DNA of 64,000 nucleotides from Massospora cicadina (GCA_022478985.1 JAKSZP010000182.1:62001-126000), one strand, 5' to 3'. Shown: positions 1 to 11,310, counted from the first letter of the stretch. Notes: generated by a model not told the origin, from the sequence alone. Numbers and translations are program-made.

Positions 1-1327
1 ATAAAGATAATATAAACTAATAAATTGTGATAAGTCCTTTTTAATCTAATGAAAGAGTTTTTATAGTGACTTATTATTGAATTATGAGAGAAAAATAACA
101 CATATGTTATATAAAAGGCAATGCCACTATAAAAACTAGCTTGTCATTCACGATTTTAAGTTAACAACATATATAATAGCCCAATAGGCTTTTGGTTAAC
201 CATGTGATAGGGCAACAAATGATATAGCATTCCTTCAACTGATTTGAGAATAAACAATAATTTATGAAAACTTGTTTTAGCATTAGTTCTTTATAATATT
301 TGAAACACTTAGTGTGCAATTAATTTTTCATGTTAACATCTACTTAAGGTAGTTAGGTTAGGTGATGTTCTATTAGTGAAATAATACTTGTTTGTGAGGT
401 TTGTTGCTAATTACGCCTAAATTGAAATTTTAATCCTATATGGAAAGATGACAATATGTTTTCCTCAAGATAAGTTGATTTTGATTATTAAAACCTATAC
501 CAATATAGTAATTTGCTAATTATTCTATAATTAGATTAAGACAAATGTGGAAATTGCCAATTAAAGATTCACCTATAAAAAGGAAAAGCTCAACTGGAAC
601 CTTGGGAAAATTCAGCATACTTTACCTCAATTTCTAGTCAAAGAAATATGACTTTAGCTGCAGGTATTACAACCCTTTGCACTTCTGAGAAGAATTATGA
701 CTGCTTTACCTATGGGTTAGGACAACTTGTGTGAACTAATTAATGAGAGAATTGACCTATTACTAAAATGAGTGATTGTCTTGGAAGATCAGCAGCATCT
801 CCCAATGATACACAAGAAGCAGCTTGTTCATCCTTACCTATGCTTAATCAAGGAATGGCTAAATATAAAGCTCAATTAATTTATTATATGGTTAAAAGAG
901 CCTAAATTGTTGATTTTGCAAAAAAAATTATTTAACAAGGTCTTCTACTTGATTTGGAAATAGCCATGGCTGGCGCTAAAATCCATGAAATGTTTAATGA
1001 GGAGATTACAATAGCTTAACAAGTATACCATCAATTAGACAGTTTTTAATTACCATTGGAAACCCCAGTGTTTATGAGGCAAGGAATTTTGATGCTATTC
1101 AATAGAAAGCGTCAGAACCTCTTAATAACTTAACAGGTCAGTTTTAGTTACTTAAAACTCACTTTTGACACATTAAATGGTGCTTATGACCTTTCTGTAA
1201 ATCCAAAGATTAGAAGAGAAACTAAAGGAGCAATATTTATTATAATCTTTGTAGAAAAAATTATATGAATCAAATTTTCTATCAACAAAATATGGATATT
1301 ATTAGAAAAATTAAGTTTATTTTAATT
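1..1327. other. AT-rich flank, no intact gene
   Basis: The sequence is strongly AT-rich and shows no LTR, LINE tail, RNA gene or intact reading frame. The only coding-like stretch is the decayed frame at 768-1268, described separately. The right edge is set by the start of the half-LINE copy HL1. Confidence 0.6.
768..1268 (+). pseudogene. Decayed reading frame with five in-frame TAA codons
   Basis: From an ATG at 768 one frame runs 167 codons and is broken only by five TAA codons before a final TGA. Between the stops the composition is protein-like (MAGAKIHEMFNEEITIA, for example). The best guess is a degenerate mobile-element gag or host exon in which CAA glutamine codons became TAA by C-to-T change. 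No family is recognised. A code in which TAA means glutamine is unlikely, because other elements in the window use TGA and TAA as ordinary stops. Upstream, around 660-760, another frame also looks coding, suggesting a frameshifted longer gene. Confidence 0.3.
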
Positions 1328-1531
1328 ACCCGAGGTGCACAACTAGATGAAAGACATTACTGAAGCTCAAAGAGCAAAAAATATGTACAAACAGACCTAA
1401 CCAAAAAGAATGAATCAACTACCCAAATGAGCGAGAATAGCACAAAATAAACGAGATCACAACCAACCAGGTGGGACAGCGGCATGTCACTCATCCCATC
1501 ATGGTGGAATGGGAGGGGGAATCAGGGGGCT
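1328..1531 (-). mobile_element. HL1 half-LINE, 3' part (left of the Gy1 insertion)
   Basis: This segment aligns with 58767-58964 of HL2, including the shared stretch AACGAGATCACAACCAACCA and the run up to AGGGGGCT. It holds the last codons of the HL reading frame and the 3' untranslated end. The alignment breaks exactly at 1531, where the Gy1 LTR begins, and resumes at 8891. The 3' tail motif seen in other copies is degraded here (about 1328-1365). Confidence 0.8.
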
Positions 1532-2011
1532 TGTTAATTCTTGGCGTTTGGGCTCTATTCCGCCAAGTTGGTTTTGCACAGGGTATGAGCCACTGAGCAA
1601 CCAAATTGGATGATATGAGGATTGCTGACTTATAATACAACTCAATAAAATATGTATGGAGCTATTGCCCCTTATTTTGACCTTTATTTTAATATAAATC
1701 ACAGACTTATCTGCGCTCTCTTCTTCCCTTGTAAAAAGAATACCACTTTTAATCTTCCATCAGACTCTTTATACCTTGGTTCCCCAGATGGATGCATCCT
1801 CAGCTTAGTAATCGTCTATTCTTCTTCCCTTTTTGAATTACTCTCATTTGTATCAAATCTAGGCATAAATCCTCTCAATTCGCCAAATGCCTCATTTCAC
1901 TTGAATATAATTTGTGTATCCCTTTTTTTGTAGGTCTTGAGATTCATCTTGATCCTCCTCCGATCTGCCAATATGGGTAGCATATCATCCAGTCATATCA
2001 ACTTCCTGACA
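1532..2011 (-). repeat. Gy1 3' LTR (left)
   Basis: This 480-bp repeat has termini TG...CA on the plus strand and aligns end to end with 8414-8890. Differences are mostly transitions, often as TG facing CA, consistent with decayed CpG sites. A polypurine tract abuts its right edge, so in the minus-strand sense this is the 3' LTR. Confidence 0.95.
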
Positions 2012-2025
2012 TTACCCCCCCCTTT
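2012..2025 (-). promoter_or_regulatory. Gy1 polypurine tract
   Basis: The plus strand reads TTACCCCCCCCCTT directly after the LTR end, so the element strand carries AAGGGGGGGGGTAA. The position and composition match the plus-strand priming site of LTR retrotransposons. Confidence 0.75.
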
Positions 2026-2185
2026 GACTGGATGATAGGTTCTCACTGTTTGTATGCTTGAAGGAACTTTGTGTGGACTCAGTTGATAATCTGACCTTAG
2101 CGGGTTCCTTAATTGTGTAGACATTTATGCCAGTCTTCTTGATAATCTCAAATGGGCTGACCCAAATATTGGAGAGCTTATTTTT

Positions 2186-3276
2186 TCATCTGAATCCATG
2201 CTGATCATGGAATAAAACGTAATCCCCCACAGCGAACAATGGAAGACTGCTCTGGCACTTCTGGTTGGCTGCCTGGTCACGGATTTTCTTAGCCAAACTA
2301 ATGGAGTAGGCTTCCATTTGAAACTTGATCAAAGTATCCATGAGTTGATTCAGATATTGCTGAGGATTCACCCCACCATTGTCCTCTACACATGAATATA
2401 GTAAGGCAGGCAGAGCCGGATGTCAACCATACAGCAGTTGAAATGGACTCTTACCAGTGGCAGAATGATAGCTGATAATATAATCAAACACAGCAGTAGG
2501 TAGAAGGGCACTCCATTCTGAGGGCTGATCCATTATCAATTTGCGGAGTATGTTCACTAGGGTTTCATTGACTCGCTCCACCATCCCATTTGATTCCAGA
2601 TGATAGGGGGTGGTTAAAACCCCACAAATTGCCATCAACTCATTTAACTTTGGCAGGATATGTTAAGTGAAGTTGGTTCCATTATCTGTTAGAATGAACT
2701 GCAGGCAGCTGTGCCACTGTATAATGCACTCCATAATGAACTTGGCAGTGGTGACCGCGCCCAAGTTGCTAATAACCTTGGCCTCCACCCATCAGGTCAA
2801 ATGATCAATAGAATAATTATATACTTGGATTGATTGGCACTAGTCAGCAGAAGTCCCACTACATCAATAGAAATGGTGTGCCATGCGAATCAGGGTTTCA
2901 CTAGTTGGTAGGTGGTTTTCTTGTGGAAAGGCTTTTCTAATTGAATCTGATGGCAACAACTAACCGTTTCCAATACATCATAATGCATGCTTTCCCAGAA
3001 GTATTGGGGTCACAAGAACTTTAGCGTCTTCTGCAATCCTCCATGCCCAACAGCCCAATGAGCATCCATAATTATTGAAGGTCTAGCTGAAGGCTTTGGA
3101 AAATTCAGCATCAAGTCTCTGATTCGCTTATATAGTTCTTCCCCTTGTATGAAGGTGTTCTCCCTGAGTCCATCTAACACCTTGATCACCTGCAGCGGCT
3201 CATCTTGGTATCTGTTCGCCACCATTTTTTTGTACATTATATCAGCTAGATCCACTGTGATAGCAACCGTGGGCAA
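2186..3276 (-). pseudogene. Gy1 integrase domain
   Basis: The integrase inserts element cDNA into chromosomal DNA. Reading leftwards there is a zinc-binding segment (DAHWAVGHGGLQKTL then the CC pair of ETVSCCHQ). Next comes the catalytic core with Asp in SIDVVG, Asp in TDNGTNF and Glu in NGMVERVNETL, so the D-D-E triad can still be read. A C-terminal region follows (AVGDYVLFHD, then WVSPFEIIKKTG). No chromodomain was seen. Stops and at least one frameshift (the 3010-3276 part versus the 2186-2638 part) break it, so it is a relic. Identification as a gypsy integrase is secure. Confidence 0.88.
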
Positions 3277-3315
3277 TTGAGAAAGACAATCCGCATTTTG
3301 ATGTTTTTCTCTCAG

Positions 3316-3693
3316 TCAATGTAAAATCTCAAAATTATATGCTTGCAGCTTCAGAGCCCAACGTGTGAGCCGTCCTTCCAGTTCACAAAGATTCTGTAGC
3401 CAGCGCAAGGAAGCGTGATCTGTCACTACTTGGAATCTCACCCCATGCAGATATACCCAAAACTGTTTGTAAGCGTAGATCACCTCTAGACACTCCCACT
3501 CAGTTATGGTGTAGTTTTGTTCATGACAGTTCAAACTTTGACTACAGAATGCGACAGGATGTTCCACGCCGTCATCATCCTTCTGAGATAATACTGCCCC
3601 AATAGCAGCAAGAGATGCGTCAATTTGTACTATGAACTGTTTATTGAAGTTGGGATATTGCAAAATGGATGTGCTTGCTAATGTGGTACGCAA
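3316..3693 (-). pseudogene. Gy1 RNase H domain
   Basis: The translation contains IVQIDASLAAIGAVLSQ, then ECLEVIYAYKQFW and VVTDHASLRWLQ. These are the Asp, Glu and Asp landmark blocks of the gypsy RNase H, which removes the RNA strand of the RNA-DNA hybrid. It lies between reverse transcriptase and integrase, the normal order. It is in a different frame from the reverse transcriptase, so a frameshift separates the two. Confidence 0.9.
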
Positions 3694-3869
3694 TACATCA
3701 AAAGCGTTCTGGCATCATTCTGTCCAATTGAAAGAAGCGTTTCTCTTTAATAACTCAAAAAATGGGGCCTTGATGCAGCTGAAATTGGGAATGAACCATC
3801 AATAGTACCCAACCATCCCCAGAAACACCTGAATGTCCCATTTATTCCCTGGCTGAGTCATCTTGCTTA

Positions 3870-4949
3870 TCACGTCCATTTAGCCAGTTGCAGTTTAAGC
3901 CCATTTGAATCCATGACAAACCCAAGGTATTCTAATTGCTCTTTAAAGAAATGGCACTTCCAAGGTTTAATTTTGATATTAGCAGCAGCGAGGCACTGAA
4001 ACACTTTCTCCAAGTGGGCCAGGTGCTCTTTAAACATCCGCAAAAACACATTGATGTTATCAAGGTAAATGAGAATGCAGGACAGCTTTAAATCGCCTAA
4101 AATTGTATCCATGGCCCGCTGAAATGTAGATGGGGCATTACACAACCCTTGCAGCATGCGAGTCAGCTGGAACAACCCTCTCAAGGTGATGATCGCACAT
4201 TTCTCCCGTTCCACTAATGGCAATTTGATCTGCCAGTATCCTGAGATCAGATCCATGGCAGAAAAATAGTCCGCCCTGCCCAATCAGTCTAATGCATCAT
4301 CAATCCATGGAAGAGGGTAGGAATCCTTCTTTGTTACATTATTGAGTTTATGATAGTTAATAACCACTCGATTCATGCCATCCTTCTTCTTTACAATGAG
4401 CACAGGTGACGCCCATAGACTGTTTGATGGCTCTAGCATTCCTTGCTCAATAAGTTTATCCACTTCGTTGGAGACAACCTCTTCCGCTGCTTTTGAACAT
4501 CTAATAGGTCGTGAACAAATGGGAGGGTGATCCCCCATATCTATCTGATGTACCACCCCTTGAGTGCACCCCAGGTCATGATTGTCATTTGCAAAAATAT
4601 CCCAATACTTTTCAAATAATGCCATAGCCTTATCTTGTTGTTCCGCCAATAATCCTGTGAGCGCTTCCCATGGAACCACAGTCAGTACGCCAAATGAGGA
4701 GCAAGCCAGTAATCTGAGATCCTCCCATGAGCCAAAATCATGAATATGATGAACTTCTTCTATAGGGACAAAGTGTAGGTAAGCCACCACTTGGTGCCAC
4801 CGGATCATTATTGCATTCTTCTGTAGATTTTCTAGCAGCACCTTCACCTCCCATTCCCAGGCAGCAGTAACCCTGGAGCCACATGTGTTTGAGCCACGAG
4901 CGCTGGTGAGGCGCCATAATTTCTCCATAAAGCCCCTTAGGGATATCAA
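3870..4949 (-). pseudogene. Gy1 reverse transcriptase
   Basis: Fingers and palm blocks are clear: [53 protein letters not shown], and GLCNAPSTFQRAMD. The motif that should read YLDD reads YLDN (bases 4056-4067), replacing one of the two metal-binding aspartates, and a stop separates the DALD and GRADYF blocks. The enzyme is therefore inactive. The sequence upstream to about 4949 is the linker from protease. The domain order and length fit a gypsy polymerase. Confidence 0.92.
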
Positions 4950-5073
4950 TTTCCAGCCCAGTCCCCACTATGCTCTGGTGTCCAGATGGTAGGCTTAAAG
5001 CGCGTGTTGCTCGAAGAAGGATTCCTTTGTACTCATATATCTGGTTGGGGAGGATCCTAGTCCGCTGACTCAG

Positions 5074-5827
5074 TCACTGATAACAAACAGGAATCACTCT
5101 GTCGCTGTAAGCTAGATTGACCTGTCCGGAGTGGACTGGATCCATTGGGATTCCACCAGAGGAAAAATATACTGGGATTTGTTGGCTGAACATGGTAAGG
5201 GTTTCTTCCGCCATATTTATCACAACGCCAAATTTCCTCATAAAAGCCACGCCAATTAACATATTGTAGTGGTTATTTGGCAAAACCACCTGCTGGAGCG
5301 GACACCTGGACTGACCCAAATTGTAGAGGCAACGCGCTATATGCTCCTTCTGACACAGTGCTGTGCGTTCCCGCGGTCCCATATACTATGTGATGGTCCA
5401 CATCCAGTTTCAACATAAGTTTAGCCACCAACTGAGTGGAGACTATGTTCACAGGTGCTCCCATGTCTATGATAGCGCGGATTTTTGTGTTTTGAACAAA
5501 TATGTCACAATAAGTACATTCTGAGTAAGAAGAATCATCAGTGTTTATTACTTGTACGTTCAAGGGCTTTGTGCTACTCAAAAAGGAAGAAATGCCCTTG
5601 CCAACTTGAGGATACTCACTAGCGATTTTCTCCACCAGAATGGCTACGTTAACCCCTACTAAAGGAGCGACGTTTGGTGAAGGATCTGAGTTGCTAATGC
5701 CAGTCTGTTCCAGGATCTGCCATGCATATGGCTTCTGCATGTCTTGGCGAAGCTTGGCCTGATGGGGTGAGCCTTTACTCATGGAAGAGGAAGCAGGGGT
5801 ATCCAATGAAAGCTGCTGGTATAACAA
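5074..5827 (-). pseudogene. Gy1 retropepsin-like protease
   Basis: The frame holds IRAIIDMGAPVNIVSTQLV, an aspartic protease active-site block in which the usual D-S/T-G reads D-M-G. A second conserved block, NNHYNMLIGVAFMRKFGVVI, lies about 100 residues further on in another frame. The protease matures the gag-pol polyprotein. A frameshift near 5300 and the altered active site mark it as dead. Its position between the gag knuckle and reverse transcriptase supports the call. Confidence 0.82.
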
Positions 5828-5869
5828 ATCATCTGATTGAGGTTCATTTCTACCTGAAAAAACGTTTGA

Positions 5870-8347
5870 GGATTGTTGGGGACAAGTGATTTGGACTTAG
5901 TGGAGATAGAGCATCCCATCTCTACTCCGCTCAAGCTTTTCCCTGCTTGATTATCTTAGTTGGCATTGCATACACATGTGGTTGGCTAGGGCAATTGGCT
6001 GCATAATGCCCTCTTTGTCCGCACTGGAAGCAAGTGTTCATAAAAGGTGCGCGTATATAGTTTGGGGCGGAAGAACCAGGTCAAATATTGCTGGTAAGGT
6101 TCCAAGGTTGCGGACAAACTGGTGAAGTGTACCTGGGCTGGAAAGGGTCTATTGACTCATGTGAGGGATGAATACATTCCAGCGGCTGATAACCCAGTCG
6201 CTGCGGCCTATATTCCGCAAGGGTTGGAGTGGGGGCAACAGCATTTTTTGGGCTATGTTGGGGGCGCTGTTTGTGGTGGAGAGCTGACATAAGGTGTTCA
6301 TGATTTGAATAAGTCTGGTATCCCCATCCAACACATGGGACATAGCATTATATAGTTCCCAATATGGTTTGACAGCCGCCGTCATCACTATACCTACATC
6401 TTCAGTGGTTAAAATATTAGCTCCAAGTAGAACATGTGCTTCCACCAAAAACTGCTCAGCGAATTCTGACAGAGTCTCATTTTGGTAAAACTGTATAGTC
6501 ATAAAGTCAGCTTTCCATTGAGACATCTTGGTAGCGCCCCCAAACAGCTGGATGACAATCACTTTTACTTGTGCATAAGATACTGAGCTGTTGGGAAGAT
6601 AGCAGGTCACCTGATCAGTGCTTTCCACATCCAAAACGGACAGCAACAATTTCGCTTTTTGTCAATTGGTAGCTCCTTCCACAGCGAATTCAAACCACTT
6701 AAAGTAACCGTGTAGGTTCCCATCACCACTGAAAGGAGGTAATTTTTAATACAAACAAATTTTCTTTGTTCTAGGTTCCTGCTGCAAGGGGCAGGCAAAT
6801 TGTTGTCAGAGGGACTATGGGAACCATTACTTGATGTGTTATCATACAGCTGGCCAGATGAACTTGAACTCGTCAAAAGGAATTGGGAGAAGTGGTGTCA
6901 AATGGGGGTCCACCATACTGCTTGATGGATATTCATTTTCTGATCCATAACATTCTTCCCCTGAGCCACCACTAACTGCCCCATTCCCTCCAGCTCTGGT
7001 ATGCTCCACAAACTGTTTGTTGATCAACTGCTCTGCTTTAACCAAATAACATTTACACCGCCCATCCTGAAATTCCTGTTGCAGCGTTTCATACTGTTGT
7101 TGCAATTCCTGGTGGACTCCCCTTTCTTCATTCAGTTGCTCTTCCACAGCTTGTACTCGTGAAAGAACTTATTCAATTATATTCTGCAATTGGGTTTGCT
7201 GTTGACTTGCAGTTTCCGCTTGTTGATTGGTGACATTTACTTGGTTGACAAGGTAGGATTGTTCCCATACTGATTCATCATTGGCCCATTGAAGAGTATC
7301 AAGGCGCCCTTGCATGTCTGCATACTCTCTTATCTCACTAATTGGAAGAGGGAAGGCTTGTTGATGCTCAGCCTGACTATTGACTTCAAGTTGTGTAACT
7401 TGGTGAATAAGCTGGAGATACTCAGGAGATGTTGACCAAAGGATAAGCGCGTTATCTGTCATTCACTGAGTATTCCATTTAATATGAAGTTGGTTTACTT
7501 TGGTCGATAGAGAGCCAACTTGGGTCGCCACTTGTTGTTCCATCAGGGTCAATTTTTCCTTGAGCTGGGCAATCTCAGCTTCAAGAGCTTCCGCCCATTT
7601 GACAAGCTCCATCATAAAGTGCTTGGTATTATTCCCCAAGGTTGTTACATCCTGAATCCATTCCACTGATAGGCCATGCTGATTCAGCAGTTCCCTTATT
7701 ACTCAAGGTAATTCTGAATTTAACTGTGGTACCAGAACGTCCAATCGATGGCGGACATCCCCAACACGATGATCCATCTGTGCCAGCGCCCCTTGTATTT
7801 CTGAAAACAAACAATCAAGGTGGTCGAGCAGAAGGTGGGTATCATGCTGCTGTGCTTGTGCAAACTGTAATACATCTCCAATTTCAATATTATGATGAGC
7901 CAGCACATGCAGTAGCTGGCGAATTGAAGGTTGTACATAAGTGACTAAGTATTCCTCAATTCTATGGGTACTGAGGCGGCGAGCTAACCCTGTAGTAGTT
8001 GCATCTAAATAAGACATGTACAGCACATATTGATTTTCTTGATCGCGTTGGTTATAGAATAAACTCAGGGCATTTTCCCCAGTCTCATCCTCATATAGAT
8101 GATACCCATGCAACAGCCATTCCATAATATTTCTCAGTTGCTGAGGAGTCACATTTGTGGAGCGTCCTTGTTGATTGGTCATCAGCTCAGGGCAATTCTC
8201 AATTTGCAAATTAATCATAACTTCATCATCCCCTGGTTCAGTAACAGTGAATAATGTTGGTTTGGGGTTAGAAGCCTCCTGGGCTTCTTCAGCATACCGC
8301 GCCTGGAATCCAATTAAGTTGTGCCAGAATGGATGAGGACTCATCAT
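5870..8347 (-). pseudogene. Gy1 gag
   Basis: An ATG at 8347 lies about 65 bases inside the 5' LTR. The same frame runs leftwards through 7703, 7463 and 7169, where it is broken by TGA, TGA and TAA, and it reappears at 6149-6649. A short stretch near 6876-6760 has moved to another frame. The N-terminal third is glutamine-rich and coiled-coil-like (ALEAEIAQLKEKLTLMEQQ). The capsid-like part includes GYFKWFEFAVEGATN and ETLSEFAEQFLVEA, and the CCHC knuckle is near the end. Gag packages element RNA. The TGA codons are easily explained as CGA arginine codons hit at CpG. Confidence 0.85.
5991..6032 (-). other. Gy1 gag CCHC zinc knuckle
   Basis: The minus-strand translation is CFQCGQRGHYAANC, a perfect C-X2-C-X4-H-X4-C knuckle that binds nucleic acid. 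It lies in the C-terminal part of gag, just before the protease. Confidence 0.92.
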
Positions 8348-8398
8348 TGTAGAGTAATTGGCTTTTGTTTCTCCAACTACAGTTGCTTAGTGGCCCCC

Positions 8399-8412
8399 TG
8401 TAGTGAGCACCA
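8399..8412 (-). promoter_or_regulatory. Gy1 primer-binding site
   Basis: One base inside the 5' LTR the element strand reads TGGTGCTCACTACA, starting with the TGG that pairs with the CCA end of a tRNA. A clearly related site borders T2 (55448-55462). The tRNA species was not identified. Confidence 0.75.
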
Positions 8413-8413
8413 C

Positions 8414-8890
8414 TGTTAATTCTCAGCGTTTGGGCTCTATTCCACCAAGTTGGTTTTGCACAGGGTATGAGCCACTGAGCAACCAAATTGGATGATATGA
8501 GGATCTCTGACTTATAAAAAACTCAATAAAATATATATGAGCTATCGCCCCTTATTTCGACTTTTATTTTAATATAAATTGCAGACTTATCTGCGCTCTC
8601 TTCTTCCCTCATAAAAAGACTACCACCTTTAATCTTCCATGAGACTCTTTATACCTCAGTTCCTCAGCTGGATGCATCCTCAGCTTGGTAATCTTCTATT
8701 CTTCTTCCCTTTTCAAATTACTCTCATTCATATCAAATCTCAGCATAAATCCTCTTGATTTTATGAATGCCTCATTTTTCTCAAATATAATTCGTGTATC
8801 CCTTTTTTGTAAATCTTGAGACTCATCTTGATCCCCCTCTGATCTGCCAATATGGGTAGCATATCGTCCAGTCATATCAACTTCCTGACA
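8414..8890 (-). repeat. Gy1 5' LTR (right)
   Basis: This 477-bp direct repeat of 1532-2011 also has TG...CA ends. It abuts the primer-binding site, so it would have driven transcription leftwards. Several CpG sites kept here appear as TG or CA in the other LTR, and the reverse is also seen. Confidence 0.95.
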
Positions 8891-8895
8891 GGGCT
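8891..8895. repeat. Gy1 target-site duplication GGGCT
   Basis: GGGCT at 1527-1531 is repeated at 8891-8895. HL2 has a single GGGCT at the equivalent place (58960-58964), which proves the duplication arose on insertion. Confidence 0.92.
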
Positions 8896-10625
8896 CATCC
8901 TTGGCATCAGAGTCCTCCTCATAGGAAAGAGTGCAGGTCAAGGTGGAGAGTAATGGTGTGGGGTGATCAGTGACATTTGGGTTGAGTTGGCTGATGATTG
9001 GTTGGTTGTGGAGATCTCCTGCAGCAAAAATTGAGCCTGGCTACTGGGATAAGCATTGCTCCACTTGAAGGCGGATGGAGGGAAGCTGGGATAACAAAGC
9101 TGTGGTAGCGCAGGTGACATTTTAGCTTGTACTTTGAAGCAACAAACACTTTCTAGAAGGCAGCTTTTTGTTTGTGGAGGCTAAGGGTGTCACGTTTTCC
9201 CTTCAGGGACATGGTTGGGATAATAATTAGAGAAAAAATACCTTTGGCTAATTTCGCCACTGACATGGCAGCACACTCACAGATGTTGTCATTATCTGGG
9301 TAATCAGCTGCTGCTTCAGCGAGCTGGTAGGCAGGGCAGAACACCTGGGCGTCTGGCTGGGGGCTGTAATAAGCTGAGGGAACTGAATGGGGTGAAGTAC
9401 CTGGATAAATTCTTTGATGTGGACTTATGAGTGTTCAAACCATTTCCCACTTCATTAGTTTCCTCCAGTGAGGACCATGGGTTCAAGTCATAATTGAAAT
9501 TGAGGTTGGCAAACTGATGGGCTGTGGCTGTCAATTGAAGTATAGCATGGGACCAAACTGTTGTCCAAGCTATCTCCTAATTGGTTAAAGCACATGTGCC
9601 ACTGGATTGAGGAGGGGTCTGATTGGCAGTTGCGAGCGCTGCAGCAGCTGCAGGCTTTGGGGAAGGGAGGAAGGATTGTACTCCATACTGGAAAGGCAGT
9701 GGGGTGTGGGTCATATTGGGGCCATATGGAGGCAAGGAAGGTCCGGCGGAAGCAGCAAAAGAGGGTCATTTAAGCTTTGAGTGATCAACTTAAAACAGGA
9801 TGGACATATGTTCCACCTGCCCTCAACATGGGACCAGAATGTGTGGTCAGGGGCCGAAGGAATGATGGCATGGGGGGAATTGACAGAAAAATTTTGTTGG
9901 AATTTTGGCTAATCATGGCAAATGTCTAAGGCCCAGCAAGGCGAGAGGCCCCATTGGGGACCACAAGCTGAAGGATGGGGTTGTAGCTGTACGCAGCCAA
10001 ACCTTCCATCAACTCCTGGTAGAGCACTGCAGGAGGAAGATGAGTGGGCAACCACACAAATTGTACCACTATAGTGGTGTCTGTGGGGAGCTGGGTGCGT
10101 GTTGTTGGGATAGGGGTGTCCTGGAAAACCAGGGGCATGGTGGCCGCAGTGGCAGCATCAGCTTTAAAAGTGAAGGCTAAATCAAAGTACTTCTTAAAGG
10201 GGTGAAATTCTATAAAACTGGCTGGCAGCATCACCACCTAGGCCATGTTGATAATAAGCTTTTTCAGCGTAAGGGAATAATTTCCCAAACTTGAACTGAA
10301 GGCCAAAATGCAGCTGGGAGCGGGGGAAAACAAGTGGGCTATAAGGCACTTCCTGGACACATGAAAGGTGGATGGCGAGATCCTTGGGCGGAATAACTGA
10401 CCTGATGATTTGGTGGGACTGGACAATCCATTCTGAGTGCATTTTCCAGCTATGGAAAATGCTGGGTGGGGTTTTTGCCGCTGCCCCACATGGGAGCATC
10501 AGAGGAGAACCCAAGGACATCATGAAGTGAGTGAGGGAGGTTTTCATAGGCTAGTAATACTTACTTTACTTTTACTTTTTAAATTAAATTCTCTCAAAAA
10601 ATTACTATGAGTGGCAAAAATTATC
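8896..10625 (-). mobile_element. HL1 half-LINE, main part (right of Gy1)
   Basis: This part aligns throughout with HL2 (58965-60690) and, inverted, with HL4. The 5' end (minus strand) is placed near 10620, where resemblance to the HL4 start (CTTTCCACTCGGCATAACTTT) fades. It carries most of the HL coding region. Downstream on the minus strand it is cut by Gy1 about ten codons before the expected end of the reading frame. No clear target duplication could be read. Confidence 0.85.
8938..10547 (-). pseudogene. HL1 ORF1-type protein (gag-like)
   Basis: The protein starts near an ATG at 10547 (MKTSLTHFMM). It continues with the block PTHLPPAVLYQELMEGLAAY, which resembles the RNA-binding-domain segment of LINE ORF1 (FDSLPTNLPHKLIKEELLFV in LN-C). 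The CCHC knuckle expected near 9775-9815 is degraded here. The C-terminal part holds YQLAEAAADYPDNDNICECA. Several frameshifts and stops occur. No reverse transcriptase sequence follows it. The likely role in the intact element is RNA binding during retrotransposition. Confidence 0.65.
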
Positions 10626-10735
10626 CTATGTTTATATTTTACTGAGAAGTGAGATTTCACTTGTTAAACAATAACATTATTAGATATTGACTTTTGAAAA
10701 CTTACTCAGAGATAATTTTTAGTCATTGAGTATTT

Positions 10736-11310
10736 TGTAATAAATCAAAGAATAAGTCCTTTAGAGGCTTTTTAATTATCAGTCACTATAGCTCCAGAGG
10801 TATCTCCTAGTAGACGTTAAGTCTCTAGAGGAAATTTCTTGGAAGAAAACATGCATTCGCCAAGGCAAATCTCTGCTAGAATGAAGGCAATATCTCTAGA
10901 TGACGCTAGGAAAACTATAGTCAAACTAAGCATAAATTGAGGTTGCAATTAATAAATTTTTTTGTTAAATTTTAAGGATATTTATAACTTTTGTAGAAGT
11001 TTAGGATAAATTAGAATACAGCAATTTACAAATGGCTTATTTTTTGAATGGTGTGGCAGAATGTGATGAATTTTAAGGGACAGAATATTTCCTGAACAAT
11101 ATGGTGGAATCAGAAGATTTCCAAAATGGCAAAATAATTCTCAGATGATCTTGCAGTTTCAGGAGGAATTTAGGATTTTAGTTGCTCATTTAGTCAATTC
11201 TTGTTAGCAGTTTTGGTAGCTTCTGCTGTGGTGGATATACATCATTTAAGCTTTAATTTTTCTCACATTATATTTAACTCATTTCTAGCTGAAACTTATC
11301 ATTCCTAACA
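10736..11310 (-). repeat. Gy2 3' LTR (left)
   Basis: It matches 25149-25745 with many differences. Shared blocks include CTAGTAGACGT, TATCTCTAGATGACGCTAGG and the end ATCATTCC(T/A)ACA. It begins TG and ends CA. Confidence 0.8.

Larger units (their letters stand above)
1532..8890 (-). mobile_element. Gy1: full-length Ty3/gypsy LTR retrotransposon (decayed)
   Basis: The element is bounded by direct repeats of 480 and 477 bp starting TGTTAATTC and ending TTCCTGACA. It is flanked by the 5-bp duplication GGGCT. The interior order on the minus strand is gag with CCHC knuckle, protease, reverse transcriptase, RNase H, integrase, which defines Ty3/gypsy. A primer-binding site lies next to the right (5') LTR and a purine tract next to the left (3') LTR. 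It inserted into HL1; HL2 is the matching empty site. Frameshifts, several stops and a lost catalytic Asp in the reverse transcriptase mean it is not autonomous now. Confidence 0.95.

Noticed and set aside
768..1268. Use of TAA as a sense codon (ciliate-like code)
   Set aside because: Gy1 gag has both TGA and TAA at clearly broken positions, and LINE and gypsy frames elsewhere use ordinary TGG and CAA codons. Decay explains the stops.
1532..8890. RIP (CpA to TpA mutation) as the cause of decay
   Set aside because: The LTR differences read most often as CpG-derived TG/CA pairs. A few CpA to TpA changes exist (for example at the Gy1 YLDN site), but not as the dominant pattern by eye. A full count was not possible.
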